Source: a virus. From it: 23,936 nucleotides of DNA. Positions 1 to 8,977 of this stretch are shown piece by piece. The position numbers and the translations under genes are program-made. Each line of letters starts with the position of its first letter. Position 1 is the first letter of the stretch. Below the pieces are notes generated by a model, which saw only the letters and a program-made list of their open reading frames with translations, had not been told where the DNA came from and searched no databases. The stretch is taken from IMG/VR virus record IMGVR_UViG_3300027793_000278, positions 1-23,936 of that record. The stretch is one strand, 5' to 3'.

Positions 1-1461
1 CGTGCGCGACGTCGCGATTGCGTAGCGCGCCTTGCAGTAGTTCGTGATGCGCGCTGGCGAGACGTTGCTGGGCAGCACGCCGATTTCGGCCATCTTGCCT
101 TCGAACTGCCGCGTCGCCGCATACGCCGAGTAGCCGCCAATCGACGGCGCGACGGTCGCTGCGGTGCTCGACGGCGTGCCGTTGAACTCGCCGGTGATGA
201 GCTGCGTGCCGTCTAGCCACAGGTCGAAGCCCGCAGCGCTCTTGCGATAGACGAGGACGTGCGGCGTGTCGCGCACGACCTCAGAATCAGCACCGATCAT
301 CTGCACGCATCGCGCAGTGCCGCCGTTGCCGACGAAGACCTCCGCGGTCTGCGTCGTCGCGTGGTACAGCAGCGAGACGCCGCGATTGTTCGCAACCAAA
401 TCTCCGATGCTGTTCCAGAGGTACTTCGTCTCGCCGGTTGCGGTGCTGGGGCGAAACACCATGTAGAACGTCGCGTCCGTGGTGTCGTGCAGGAACGACC
501 ATGTAGAGGCCGCGCCGCCGCAGTTCATGAAGTCGTCGGTCGTAAAGCTTAGCGACGGCTGGTTGTTGAACGCGGCATCACTGGCCGTGTACGTCGGCTG
601 ATTGCCCGCCGTGGCCTGCGTCGCGTGGCGTGCGCCAGCCGTCAAGTCCGTCCACTGCGACACGCTCATCGTCTCGCGGTAAAGCGCCGACATGGTCGTG
701 AAATCGGCGCGCGGATTGAAGCTAACGCCCTGCTCAAGCAGCCCCGCCTCGAGGTACTGCATCTCAGCCGTCGTCAGCCTGCGGTCATAGACCAGAACGC
801 GCCCAAGACTGCCGCCCCAGTAGAGCGAGCCACCGATGCGCGCGCCGAGGCTGATCGCAGCCGATGCAAACGTGCCCGTGTTCTCAGCGCTCACGCCCGC
901 AGTGACCGTCGGCGCGGCACCGTCGAGGCGCATGGTCGACGTCTCCGCAGCAGCAGCCGACGAGAAGTCTACGACGGCCGACACCACGCTTGCGCCCGCC
1001 AGCGTCGCGTCGATGTAGCTCGAGCTCGTGCCGACGTTGCCGACGCACGTCGAGTAGACGCGCGAGCCTGTAGTCTGCGCGCTCAGCGACGCGCTGCCCG
1101 CGGCGACGCCGTTGCCGACCTCGCAGATCACGCCCGTCGTCGCAGACGTATGCGTGTCGAGGCCGAGCACGACCATCGTGATCGCGCTCTTGGCTGCGAG
1201 CTGCGTCACCGACGCAGACGTCAAGATGTTCGACGTTCCGTTGAAGGTGACGCTCGCGGCCCCATTGATGGTCGCGTCACGCGTCGCGGTGCCCGAGAAC
1301 GCATAGCCGTTCTTGCGATCCGTCCACGACGTGACCGCGCCTGCCGTAAGGTCGCGCGCGTCGAGGTCGATTACGAGGCCGAGCACCGCATTCGGACTGA
1401 AGCCGCTGACCGGTGTCGCAATGCCACGACGACCGCCGCGCCCGCCATTACGTCGGCTCAT
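1..1461 (-). CDS. Tandem LamG/concanavalin-like structural protein (3' end cut by window edge)
   Basis: The frame is open from ATG 1461 to the left edge (487 codons, no stop), so the C-terminus is missing. GAGG overlaps the upstream stop codon 7-8 nt before the ATG and supports this start. After a short Gly/Arg-rich N-terminus, two copies of a lectin-like beta-sandwich region can be seen. The first spans about residues 25-240 (SWTDRKNG, then the closing strand and helix LVYDRRLTTAEMQYLEAGL). The second spans about 250-482 (QWTDLTAGARHAT, LVYRKSAAGFDLWLDGT, then FEGKMAEIGVLPSNVSPA). The W-x-D, LDG and 'E/GR(V/I)...AEM/SPAR' signatures are typical of LamG/concanavalin-fold domains (DUF1554-like or LamG_3-like). 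Such domains in phage tails usually act as peripheral carbohydrate-binding or fibre modules. It is the last gene visible in the tail block, so a role in adsorption is plausible but inferred. Confidence 0.8.
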   Translation of the reverse strand, partial: MSRRNGGRGGRRGIATPVSGFSPNAVLGLVIDLDARDLTAGAVTSWTDRKNGYAFSGTATRDATINGAASVTFNGTSNILTSASVTQLAAKSAITMVVLGLDTHTSATTGVICEVGNGVAAGSASLSAQTTGSRVYSTCVGNVGTSSSYIDATLAGASVVSAVVDFSSAAAAETSTMRLDGAAPTVTAGVSAENTGTFASAAISLGARIGGSLYWGGSLGRVLVYDRRLTTAEMQYLEAGLLEQGVSFNPRADFTTMSALYRETMSVSQWTDLTAGARHATQATAGNQPTYTASDAAFNNQPSLSFTTDDFMNCGGAASTWSFLHDTTDATFYMVFRPSTATGETKYLWNSIGDLVANNRGVSLLYHATTQTAEVFVGNGGTARCVQMIGADSEVVRDTPHVLVYRKSAAGFDLWLDGTQLITGEFNGTPSSTAATVAPSIGGYSAYAATRQFEGKMAEIGVLPSNVSPARITNYCKARYAIATSRT

Positions 1462-1470
1462 GGCGCAGCC

Positions 1471-1839
1471 TCAGAGGACGCCGGGGCCGGTCGACAGATA
1501 CCACTTGAGCGTGCCGCCCGGAGTCGAGATGGCGCGGAAGTAGCGCTGCGTCGGGGTCACGCGGAAATTGACGCTCGTGCCCGCAGCATACGGCCCGAAG
1601 CACGTCGCGGTGCTGACGACCGGCGTCGTGATCGTGCTCGTGCCGTCCTTTGAAAACACGATGAAGAACTCAGCCGTGCTCATAAAGGTCACAAACTGCG
1701 GGCCAAGCACGTTGGTTGCGCCGGTGATGCCGGTGTCCTGCGCGGCCGTCGCCGTCGCCGCGGTCAGCGTCACTTGCGAGATGGCGTCCTGCATCGGCGG
1801 CAGGATATCGGCGTCTTCACGAAGGATCGTCTCGCTCAT
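1471..1839 (-). CDS. Small virion-associated hypothetical protein, 122 aa
   Basis: ATG 1839 is preceded by a strong site (GAGGAGAT, about 8 nt upstream), which fixes the start. The protein has an acidic N-terminus (MSETILRED), a Thr/Ala-rich middle and a C-terminal beta-rich part (VNFRVTPTQRYFRAIS, then LKWYLSTGPGVL). The 'FRVTP' stretch resembles 'YFRVTPPGR' in the next upstream gene, which suggests a related fold, but the similarity is short. No catalytic motif is visible. Its place between two peripheral tail genes suggests a minor tail or decoration component. The function is not recognised. Confidence 0.7.
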   Translation of the reverse strand: MSETILREDADILPPMQDAISQVTLTAATATAAQDTGITGATNVLGPQFVTFMSTAEFFIVFSKDGTSTITTPVVSTATCFGPYAAGTSVNFRVTPTQRYFRAISTPGGTLKWYLSTGPGVL

Positions 1840-1865
1840 GGTCTATCTCCTCGCGCGCGTGGCGC

Positions 1866-2876
1866 TCAATACTCGACGGCCGCGACGGTCGCGACGTAGA
1901 AGGTTCCGGCTCCTGCGCTGCGCCGAAACTGAATCGACAGCACCTTCGCGGCGACTGTCAGCAGCGCGCCGTCAGGCCAGCCAGACGCTTCGGTGAGGTC
2001 TTCGCACAGAATGTCCGCAGGGAAGTCGACGGTTACCCACGACCAGCCAGTGCCCGGCGTCGTCGCGGTGATCGTAACGTTGTTGCCGCTGGCGCTGTTG
2101 GTAATATCGATCTCGCCGCTCGTCGTGCCGTCGCTGGCGCTGACGTAGGCCGCGAAACGCACGTTGCCAGTCGTGTCGCCGGGCAGCAGCTTCCGCGCGA
2201 GAATCGGCACCTCGACCAGCAAATCCACCAGCGTGCCGCTCGTCGTTGACCACGCATCAGCCGTCGTGCGCGGGCGCGCGACGTTGAAGTACTGGCGACG
2301 CTGCGGGCTCGCGAGCGCAAGCGCCACGCCGACGATTGACGAGTAATCGCGCGCCTCGATGGGCTCGCGCACCTGTAGCGTCGTGAGCTCGACGCCGAGG
2401 TCTGCGGCCGTCGCGTCGAGCGTGATGCGCGGTGCCTCGAAGCACGTCACGCCGAGCACCGTCACCGTCGCGCTTGACGCGGCGTTGGTCAGCGTGAAGT
2501 TGATCGTTTGAAGCGCCGCGCTCTTCGCGCTTAGGTCTTCGTGGTAGACGAGCAATGTGCCCGAGTCCGCGATGATGTAGTTCTGCGTCGCGCTGGCAGT
2601 GTCCTTGAACTCGATCGCTGCGTTGCCCGTCAGCCAGAGGTGCCACGTACGGCGCACGGCGCGACCGGGCGGAGTGACGCGGAAATACCACGTCGCGGCA
2701 GAGCCTGCGGTGAGCGCGAAGTTCGGCGTGAACGCAGGGACAAGCACCTCGCCGTTGCCACCGCACCAGTTCGCCAGCTCGCCCGCGTCGAGCCACGTGC
2801 GCGCGCGTACGGCCTGCCCCGTGACGACGTCGTCCTCCGCGATGACGGTGCGCGCTGCCGGGACTGTCGCGGTCAT
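1866..2876 (-). CDS. Putative peripheral tail/structural protein, 336 aa
   Basis: I chose ATG 2876 (MTATVPAART) because it overlaps the upstream stop codon as ATGA. A longer in-frame extension to 2942 lies wholly inside the upstream gene. The protein is rich in Thr, Ala and Val with alternating hydrophobic residues. It contains stretches typical of beta-sandwich virion proteins (YFRVTPPGRAVRR, then VDLLVEVPILARKLLPGD, then a C-terminal beta-strand run ending FYVATVAAVEY). I see no signal peptide, membrane segment or enzymatic motif. It lies downstream of the tail hub and upstream of the LamG protein, consistent with a tail-tip or fibre-associated component. I do not recognise a named family. 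Confidence 0.75.
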   Translation of the reverse strand: MTATVPAARTVIAEDDVVTGQAVRARTWLDAGELANWCGGNGEVLVPAFTPNFALTAGSAATWYFRVTPPGRAVRRTWHLWLTGNAAIEFKDTASATQNYIIADSGTLLVYHEDLSAKSAALQTINFTLTNAASSATVTVLGVTCFEAPRITLDATAADLGVELTTLQVREPIEARDYSSIVGVALALASPQRRQYFNVARPRTTADAWSTTSGTLVDLLVEVPILARKLLPGDTTGNVRFAAYVSASDGTTSGEIDITNSASGNNVTITATTPGTGWSWVTVDFPADILCEDLTEASGWPDGALLTVAAKVLSIQFRRSAGAGTFYVATVAAVEY

Positions 2877-3481
2877 AGCGGCACCTGCTCTGCGGCGTAG
2901 GCTTGCGTCGCAAAGACGCTGCTCGACGCGGCCTTGCCCCAAACCTCGACGGTCACGAGCACCGCAGCCACGCTGGACGGCGACGCACTCGAGACGCCGT
3001 TGACGATGGCATAGTCAACAAACTCAGGGTCAAGCGTGACGTAGTCGTCAGCGCGCCACGAGTTGGTCGCGTTGTTGAAGCTCGTCGTCTCGAGTACGTT
3101 CGACGGCGCAGTCGCAAGCGCCATCTGCGTCTCCGCGGTTCCCGCGATGCACACGCCGATTCGCAGTTGCGCGCTCGCTGTCGAGCGACCACCGACGGCG
3201 AGGCGCACGTTGTAGGGCTTGCCATCAGCGCCGACGAGCAGCGGGAACGGGCCGAAGCTCACGAGCCGCTGCCACGCGTTGGCGACCTTGCTGTTGGTGA
3301 TGCCGCCTGTCGTCGTGCTCTCCGCGGCCCAGCACACCAGCGTGCGTGAGCGCTCGTCCGCGACGTGATTCCAGTTGTTCGCGATTGCGCGCCATGTCGA
3401 CGTGCGTACGGGCTGCGCCTCGTAGTCCGCGAGCGTCGTGGAGATCCCGCGAACCAGACCGCCGAGCGTGCTCGTGCTCAT
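2873..3481 (-). CDS. Putative tail-associated structural protein, 202 aa
   Basis: ATG 3481 follows the hub gene stop by 6 nt in the arrangement TGAGGCACCATG, where GAGG serves as the ribosome site. The same string precedes the gene starting at 11572. The 202 residues are Ala/Ser/Thr/Val-rich with a WRAIANNWNHVADERSR segment near residues 30-46 and a beta-rich remainder. The protein ends AAEQVPL, which recalls the VVPL ending of the protein at 11579-12478. No enzymatic motif or membrane segment is visible. Position suggests a minor tail protein. The function is not recognised. Confidence 0.75.
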   Translation of the reverse strand: MSTSTLGGLVRGISTTLADYEAQPVRTSTWRAIANNWNHVADERSRTLVCWAAESTTTGGITNSKVANAWQRLVSFGPFPLLVGADGKPYNVRLAVGGRSTASAQLRIGVCIAGTAETQMALATAPSNVLETTSFNNATNSWRADDYVTLDPEFVDYAIVNGVSSASPSSVAAVLVTVEVWGKAASSSVFATQAYAAEQVPL

Positions 3482-3487
3482 GGTGCC

Positions 3488-6151
3488 TCAGCTCGCCAGT
3501 TGCCGCGGGGGAACGACGCCGCTCGCGAAGGGGATTTCGTTGTCGGGCGCACCGAGCGCGATAAACGCGTAACGCTCTTGCGTCGCCTGCACGACGGTTG
3601 CGTCGTCGTATTCAAGGTTGCGCGTGCCCGTCGGGATGGTGCCGACCGTAAGCGTCGCGCGCACCGTCCGCGTCGACACGGTCACGCTCGTGACGGTGAG
3701 CTCGGCGCTGGCTGGCGTCGCATTGTCGTACGTCGCGATGCGTACGAGGTCGCCGCTCTGCCACGCGCTGGTCGCTGCGTACCCAGCAGGCTGCGACGAG
3801 TCGAGGACGATATCGTACGTGCTGCCGCTGACGAGCGTGACGCTCGAGATGCGCGACGATGGGGCATAGCCCGCGACGCGGACATACGTCGACAGCAGCG
3901 TCAGCTCCACAACGGCATCGAGCGGCTTGACCTTGCGCCCGATGACAACGCCGCTTGCCGCGACGATGCCACGGCCACCGCCATCAACGTCGGGCAGCTG
4001 CGCGATTGTGACGCTGACCTGCGAGCCGATGACCGCAGCGATAGCATCGAGCTTGCACGCGACCGTAATCGTCGCATACGCGCCGCCGAGCACGCCGAGC
4101 CACGTTTGCGCCATCGCCAGCACTTCGGAATACGGGATATCCGCGTCACCGGCCCACGTCGAGCGCGGCTCGATCTTCATCATTGTCGGCAGTGGATTGC
4201 GTGAGAGCGCCGCCGCGTCGCGTACCACAAACGTCCTGCCGACGTGCTTGCTCGTCAACGGATCGAAGCCGGTCTTGAGCTGGATGGTGTTGACGAGGCC
4301 GTACGCGTTAGGCTCCCAGCCCGGCATCTGCGCGCCCGAAAGGTTGTTGCTGGCGTCGATGCTGTAGCTGGTAGCTTCAGTCGCCGCACCTGCGCGAAAC
4401 TCGCGGAACGCCAGCCGCCCGTCAGTGGTGATGTACGGAACCAAGCCGTAGAGCTTGCACTCGTCCTCGATCATCTTCGCGAGGCTGACGTCTGACGCGC
4501 CCGCGTATGTGCGCGCGCGCAGCCAATCGCGGCCCAGCGACACGGCGTCGACCGTTGTCGTGATCGCGCTCGTGTCGATGTGCTCCGCGGTCACAAGCGG
4601 CATACGGCCCAAAGGCGCGTAGGTTGGCGAGTCCGTGGTTAGCGCGATCAAAAAATCCGCGAACGTCCCTTCGGCTGCGTACGTGCGCGAACTCGTGACC
4701 GTCGGCACCGACGACGCGGTGTAGTAGCGATCGAGCGCCGTCGGCATCGGGCCGGGGATGCGCCGCACACGCAGCGTCGCGCGCCTCGTCGTCGCGTCCC
4801 ACGAGAGCACGTCGTACTGACGCGTGAGTGCGTCCTTGCCGTCGAACGCGGGCCACTCAAGCGAGACGCTGTCGCCGGTCGCAAGCGTGATGCTGCCGCC
4901 GATGTAAATGGTCTGCGTGCTGATGGCGGCGCTGAGGTAGCCGACAAAGCCACGCGGCACGGTGCCTGCGCCGTCTACAGGCGCGAACGCATACGGCTGG
5001 TAGGACTGGTTGTTGCCGACGGTGAAGACGCGCACGCCGTCGCTTTGCCGCGTCATCGGCAATCCAGCCGTGTAGACTGGGTCGACGTTTGCCGTCGATT
5101 GATTCAACGTCTCGACGTTGCACCAGCGGTGCGACGAGTTCGGTGTGCTGTAAAGGAATCGCCACGAGCCAGCCGGTGTCGGTGTCGCGATAAGCGAAGG
5201 GCGCGCGCCGCTCGTCTGGTTAAGCGCGTTGCTTCCCCAGCCTGACGACGCCGTGCGAATCAACGCGTTGAGCGCTTCGCAGAACTCCTCCTGCGTCTCG
5301 TAATAGCCCGCGAGGTCAGCGCCACCGACGGTCGCCGTGTCGCTGACCGACGCGTCGTAATCCGCGCTCGCGAGGATGCTGATCTGAAACTGCGGCGCGG
5401 TCTGCGCGTTGTAGTTGATGCCGCGCAGCGTCGAGGGCTCCGCGAGGTCGGCGTTCAACGACTGGTTGAGCACGCTCGCGATGCTGTCGAGCTGCACCTC
5501 CCAGACGGTCAGATCGCGGAGCTTCGGCTGCGCTGCGACGATGCCACGCCAGACCAGCGTGCCCGTACCCGTCTCGCCGTCGCCGTACGCGTAAAGGTAC
5601 GCGATGCTGCCTTCGACGGTCGGCCGTCCGTTGGCGAGGCCGCTCTCCTCAAAGGTGACTTCGGGACGCGTCAGGCCCAGCGTCGTGTCGACCGTATGCG
5701 CGGTGCTAATGGTGTCGCGATAATTGCGCGTCACTGTCGGCGCGGCAGTTCCACCGCCCGACGTGATCTTCATGCACTCGTTGCCGAGGAACATGATATC
5801 GCCGTTCGCAGTGTTCGTGCTCGTCAGCGGGATCGATACAGCCGACGACGACACCGACGACGACAAGTAATTGATGCGCGTCGGCTGCCGCGAGAACGAA
5901 TCGCCAGTCCGCGACGAGCCGTCATCAACGATGCGCGCAGTGAACCCGCTCGCACGCAGCTTGACGCTTGCCGGGTCCAGCGACTCGCCCCACTGAATGC
6001 TGCGCGCCTCGAGGCCACCGATGCGCGTGCGGTCCTCCGTGCCTGCGCCGATGAGCGCCGACGACGACACGAACTCGAGCGGGTGACCCGCGATGACGAG
6101 ACGATACGCGATAGCGCCCGAGCCGCGCGAGACGACGTCGGACCAGCTCAC
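3488..6151 (-). CDS. Putative tail hub/baseplate protein, 887 aa
   Basis: This is the largest gene in the window. The start is GTG 6151, which overlaps the upstream stop codon as GTGA and has GAGG 8 nt upstream. The protein is beta-rich throughout with no membrane segment. The N-terminus (about 20-75) has a tail-hub-like domain with GHPLEF and EARSIQWGES. The central region (about 500-700) contains SLAKMIEDECKLYGLVPY and GRLAFREF, typical of tail hub domains built from a phage-specific split beta-barrel. The C-terminus is Thr/Ser/Val-rich and ends with EIPFASGVVPPRQLAS. By position, directly after the tape measure and one small gene, it corresponds to the tail-associated hub that closes the tube and carries the tip proteins. 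The family assignment is by architecture and position, not by an unmistakable motif. Confidence 0.6.
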   Translation of the reverse strand: MSWSDVVSRGSGAIAYRLVIAGHPLEFVSSSALIGAGTEDRTRIGGLEARSIQWGESLDPASVKLRASGFTARIVDDGSSRTGDSFSRQPTRINYLSSSVSSSAVSIPLTSTNTANGDIMFLGNECMKITSGGGTAAPTVTRNYRDTISTAHTVDTTLGLTRPEVTFEESGLANGRPTVEGSIAYLYAYGDGETGTGTLVWRGIVAAQPKLRDLTVWEVQLDSIASVLNQSLNADLAEPSTLRGINYNAQTAPQFQISILASADYDASVSDTATVGGADLAGYYETQEEFCEALNALIRTASSGWGSNALNQTSGARPSLIATPTPAGSWRFLYSTPNSSHRWCNVETLNQSTANVDPVYTAGLPMTRQSDGVRVFTVGNNQSYQPYAFAPVDGAGTVPRGFVGYLSAAISTQTIYIGGSITLATGDSVSLEWPAFDGKDALTRQYDVLSWDATTRRATLRVRRIPGPMPTALDRYYTASSVPTVTSSRTYAAEGTFADFLIALTTDSPTYAPLGRMPLVTAEHIDTSAITTTVDAVSLGRDWLRARTYAGASDVSLAKMIEDECKLYGLVPYITTDGRLAFREFRAGAATEATSYSIDASNNLSGAQMPGWEPNAYGLVNTIQLKTGFDPLTSKHVGRTFVVRDAAALSRNPLPTMMKIEPRSTWAGDADIPYSEVLAMAQTWLGVLGGAYATITVACKLDAIAAVIGSQVSVTIAQLPDVDGGGRGIVAASGVVIGRKVKPLDAVVELTLLSTYVRVAGYAPSSRISSVTLVSGSTYDIVLDSSQPAGYAATSAWQSGDLVRIATYDNATPASAELTVTSVTVSTRTVRATLTVGTIPTGTRNLEYDDATVVQATQERYAFIALGAPDNEIPFASGVVPPRQLAS

Positions 6152-6993
6152 GGCGCGACCTCGGTGATGTACCGAGTCACGAACGGAATCGTCCAGTGGC
6201 CGTCGTAATCAGCCGTAATGCGCGTGGGGTCAAAGTGCGCGCCTTCTCCGCGCATTTTGTAGAGCAGCCCCTCGCCGCTGGTCGCGTTGACGCGGTCAAT
6301 CAGAGAGAAGGGCAGCGTCGCGCGGCAGTGCTTGAAGAAGTGCTCCCACGTCCACGTGACCTTTGTGGCAGCGCCGACGTTGGCGATGCGGACGGCCGTG
6401 CCGCCGACCTCTTGGCTGACGGCGTACTCCGCGTCGGTGGGGCCGCTCAGCGTCTCGAAGGGCTGCACCCAGTCGCGGTACACGGGCAGCTCGTCGGGGT
6501 GCGTTGAGTACGCCTGTCCGTTGTCGCTTTCCGCGTACGCGATGCGTCCTGCGGGCTCATACGTCTCGTGCACCTGCGACTGGCCTGCGAGGCGCGCGAT
6601 GATCAGATATCGCGGTCTGCGCGTGCTCGTGTAGCTGCTCGCGCCGCTTAGGTTCGATGCCGCGTCAAAACCGAGGATCGCGGCCATTGCAGCACCCTGC
6701 GCGCCGCTCCACGTCACCGTGAAGTTCCCCGCGGCGCTGAGCCCATACTCGCACTCCTGCGGGTCGAAGCCGACGACGAGTCCTGATATCAGCGCGGAAG
6801 CACTCGTCGCGAACGGGCTGATAGCAACGCCATCGGCAGACGTAGCCGTGAAACCGCCGTGCATATACACGCCCGACGTAAATCCAAGGTTGCCGGTTAG
6901 CGAGCCGCCGAACACCGCCGCATTGCTGCCGCTGACGGTGCCGAGATTCAGCGTCGCGAAGTCAAACGCTGCGGAGTAGAGGTCACGCGGCAT
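6148..6993 (-). CDS. Putative distal-tail/adaptor protein, 281 aa
   Basis: ATG 6993 overlaps the tape-measure stop codon as TGATG. A GTG immediately in front (6996) would add one residue. The protein begins with DLYSAAFDFATLNLG and is Gly/Ala/Ser-rich in its first third. The second half has SQEVGGTAVRIANVG, TWTWEHFFKHCRATLPFSLIDR and a C-terminal DYDGHWTIPFVTRYI strand run. There is no catalytic signature. The position between tape measure and hub is where siphoviruses place distal tail (Dit) or minor tail adaptor proteins, and that is the best inference. Sequence alone does not prove a Dit fold. Confidence 0.55.
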   Translation of the reverse strand: MPRDLYSAAFDFATLNLGTVSGSNAAVFGGSLTGNLGFTSGVYMHGGFTATSADGVAISPFATSASALISGLVVGFDPQECEYGLSAAGNFTVTWSGAQGAAMAAILGFDAASNLSGASSYTSTRRPRYLIIARLAGQSQVHETYEPAGRIAYAESDNGQAYSTHPDELPVYRDWVQPFETLSGPTDAEYAVSQEVGGTAVRIANVGAATKVTWTWEHFFKHCRATLPFSLIDRVNATSGEGLLYKMRGEGAHFDPTRITADYDGHWTIPFVTRYITEVAP

Positions 6994-8585
6994 CACATCC
7001 CTCGCCCAAGACGCCCGTGCGCCTCGCTGATCATGCCCGAGATATCGCGCCCGAGCTGCGCGCGATCGGCGGCGTACACAAGGCCCGACGAGCCCCAGTT
7101 GATGACGACCGTCGTGCCTGCGCCCTCAGCCGCGCCGGGCGTCAGCGCTGGCCCGCCAGTGGCCGCAGCAGGCGCGCCACCGCCTCCACCGCCACCGCCA
7201 AACGCGCCGCTCGATGCGCCGACCGCGCCCGCGGCGACGCCGATTGCAGCCCACTTGCCAGCCGCCGCAAAGTGAATCGCCGCAGACGGCGAGCCCATCG
7301 CAAGCGCGCCGATGCCGAGCGCGGTTTCTTTCAAACCTTGCACGATAGCCTCACCCGTCAACGAGCGCGCTACGTCACGCACCATGTCGCGCGTGGCTTG
7401 ACTAATTGACTTGCTGCCGTCGAGCCACGCGGAAACGCTGCTCGAGAACGCGCTTTCAAGCGCGCTAAATACCGCGTTGTCGATCTCCTCCAGCTTAGCG
7501 GCTCGCTCGTTGGCAAGACGCTCTTCCTCGTCCATCGCTTCCTTCTGCAAGCGATCGCGCTCTTCGTTGAGCGCTTTGGCGATCTCGATCGAGCGGTCCT
7601 TCGCGGCGTTCTGTTCCTCAATGTCGAGGTCACGCATCATGCGTCGGACGTCGGCCTCTGCCGCCATGTCCTGCTCAAGTCGCGCAAGCGCCTGCTGCGC
7701 CGCCTCCGAATCGTAGCCCATCGGCGTCGTCGCTGGCGCTTCGGCTGCTGCTGCACGGCGACCACCACCGCCGCCGCCAGTGCGACTCGGCTGACCGTTA
7801 AGCGTTTCGCCCGCCGCTTCAATCTCAGCCTGAATTGCGCGGAGCCTTTGTGCATTCTGCTCACGCAGCCGCGCATCTTCGCTTTCGGCGGGAACCTGAC
7901 GGCGAAAGTTCTCTTGCAGCTGCGCGAGATTGCGCTCGCCGTCAGCGATGAGCCCCTGCAATTCCGAGAGCCTGCGCATATCAGCTGCGGTCATGTCCGC
8001 AGTGCGCTTGCCCATCAGCTGCTCTTGCTCAGTGCGCAGTCGTGTCTGCTCAGCGCCGAGACGGCCGATGGTCGCGGCGTAGTCGGATGCGCTGGCCGTC
8101 CGCGCCGTCACGCGGCGCTGAATAGACTCCTCGTCAAGCGCAGCCTTCGCGGCGTCATCGAAGGCTTTTTTGAGGTCTGCCAGCGTCGGCAGCACTGTGC
8201 GCCGGATGCTCTCTTCGGTGCGCTCCTGCTCGGTCTTGTAATCCTGCCAAAGTTTCACACCAGCAGTCACGGCGACGCTCACGACGCCGATCGCAATACC
8301 AAGCGGCCCGAGGCCCGCAGTCGTCAGCCCTTGAATGACGCCCGTTGCGCTGCCTGCGACCGTGACGACTTGCCCGAGCCCCGGCACGAGTTGGCCGACA
8401 GCCTGACCAGCAAGGCCGAGCGCGCTGCCGAACTGACCGATCTGCGGCTGCGCGGTCTTCGCTGCCTCACCGACTTTCGTCGTTGATGTAGCCGCCTGAT
8501 CCGCAGCGGTCGACGTCTGCTTGAGCGCTGTCTGCGCCTGCGTCGCGTCGAATGTGATCTTGCCTTGGACGTCGAAGTCAGCCAT
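6993..8585 (-). CDS. Tape measure protein, 530 aa
   Basis: ATG 8585 follows the previous stop codon by 3 nt, with AAGGG about 8 nt upstream. The architecture is characteristic. An N-terminal ITFDATQAQTALKQ segment is followed by an Ala/Gly/Val-rich hydrophobic region (about 55-110, including GLGPLGIAIGVVSVAVTAG). Next come long charged, probably coiled-coil helices (about 115-265 and 295-375), interrupted by a Gly run at 270-275. A second hydrophobic region (about 415-460) precedes a Gly tract (463-470), and the C-terminus is small. Tape measures set tail length and line the tube. At about 1.5 angstrom per residue, 530 residues imply a short tail, of order 80 nm if mostly helical (an inference). 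Placement right after the two chaperone-position genes supports the call. Confidence 0.85.
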   Translation of the reverse strand: MADFDVQGKITFDATQAQTALKQTSTAADQAATSTTKVGEAAKTAQPQIGQFGSALGLAGQAVGQLVPGLGQVVTVAGSATGVIQGLTTAGLGPLGIAIGVVSVAVTAGVKLWQDYKTEQERTEESIRRTVLPTLADLKKAFDDAAKAALDEESIQRRVTARTASASDYAATIGRLGAEQTRLRTEQEQLMGKRTADMTAADMRRLSELQGLIADGERNLAQLQENFRRQVPAESEDARLREQNAQRLRAIQAEIEAAGETLNGQPSRTGGGGGGRRAAAAEAPATTPMGYDSEAAQQALARLEQDMAAEADVRRMMRDLDIEEQNAAKDRSIEIAKALNEERDRLQKEAMDEEERLANERAAKLEEIDNAVFSALESAFSSSVSAWLDGSKSISQATRDMVRDVARSLTGEAIVQGLKETALGIGALAMGSPSAAIHFAAAGKWAAIGVAAGAVGASSGAFGGGGGGGGAPAAATGGPALTPGAAEGAGTTVVINWGSSGLVYAADRAQLGRDISGMISEAHGRLGRGM

Positions 8586-8588
8586 CGG

Positions 8589-8975
8589 TCATCCCTTCCG
8601 CTGAGCTTCGGCCATACGCCGCTCCGCTTCGCGCCGCTCGCGCTCCGCACGCATATCCAGCGCTTCGACGTGGTTCTGCGCGCCGTCAATCGCCAGCATC
8701 GCCTCGAGCACGACCGCGAGCTGCTGGTCGACGTCGACCGCGCCGTTCGCCCAGTGTCGCCGCAGCACCAGCGCCTGCGCCACGACGGGGTCACCGTACG
8801 CGCGCCACGGGCACGACGTCGGCGGCTCACCGAGCATCCGCACGACGCCGTCACGCATACGCGCCACGGACGCTCCTAGGCCGCTCAGGGCCGCGCGACG
8901 CACCGGGACGCGACGCTCGCCGCCGCAGTCGCAATCCCACGCCTGACGCACCTCTGCGGCGGCAGGACGGGCCAT
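8589..8975 (-). CDS. Tail-assembly-chaperone-position protein (GT-like second frame), 128 aa
   Basis: ATG 8975 follows the upstream TAG by 2 nt with only a weak GCGGG upstream. The frame is -1 relative to the upstream gene and is open well into it, so expression as a -1 frameshift extension is also possible. The protein has CDCGG at residues 15-19, SCPWRAYGDPVVAQAL at 54-69, and a highly charged C-terminal helix (about 105-128, Arg/Glu/Ala). In lambda-like phages this slot, directly before the tape measure, is occupied by the T part of the G-GT chaperone pair, which binds the tape measure during tail assembly. The exact family is not recognised, so the role rests on position and frame relationship. 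Confidence 0.65.
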   Translation of the reverse strand: MARPAAAEVRQAWDCDCGGERRVPVRRAALSGLGASVARMRDGVVRMLGEPPTSCPWRAYGDPVVAQALVLRRHWANGAVDVDQQLAVVLEAMLAIDGAQNHVEALDMRAERERREAERRMAEAQRKG

Positions 8976-8977
8976 GT

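Noticed and set aside
625-1653. Plus-strand open frame of 342 codons
   Set aside because: It is Arg/Ala-rich with no recognisable domain and lies opposite the LamG-like gene, which has good domain content and a ribosome site. It is typical of antisense shadows in GC-rich DNA.
3365-4204. Plus-strand open frame of 279 codons
   Set aside because: It is an Arg/Asp/Ala-rich shadow opposite the tail hub gene.
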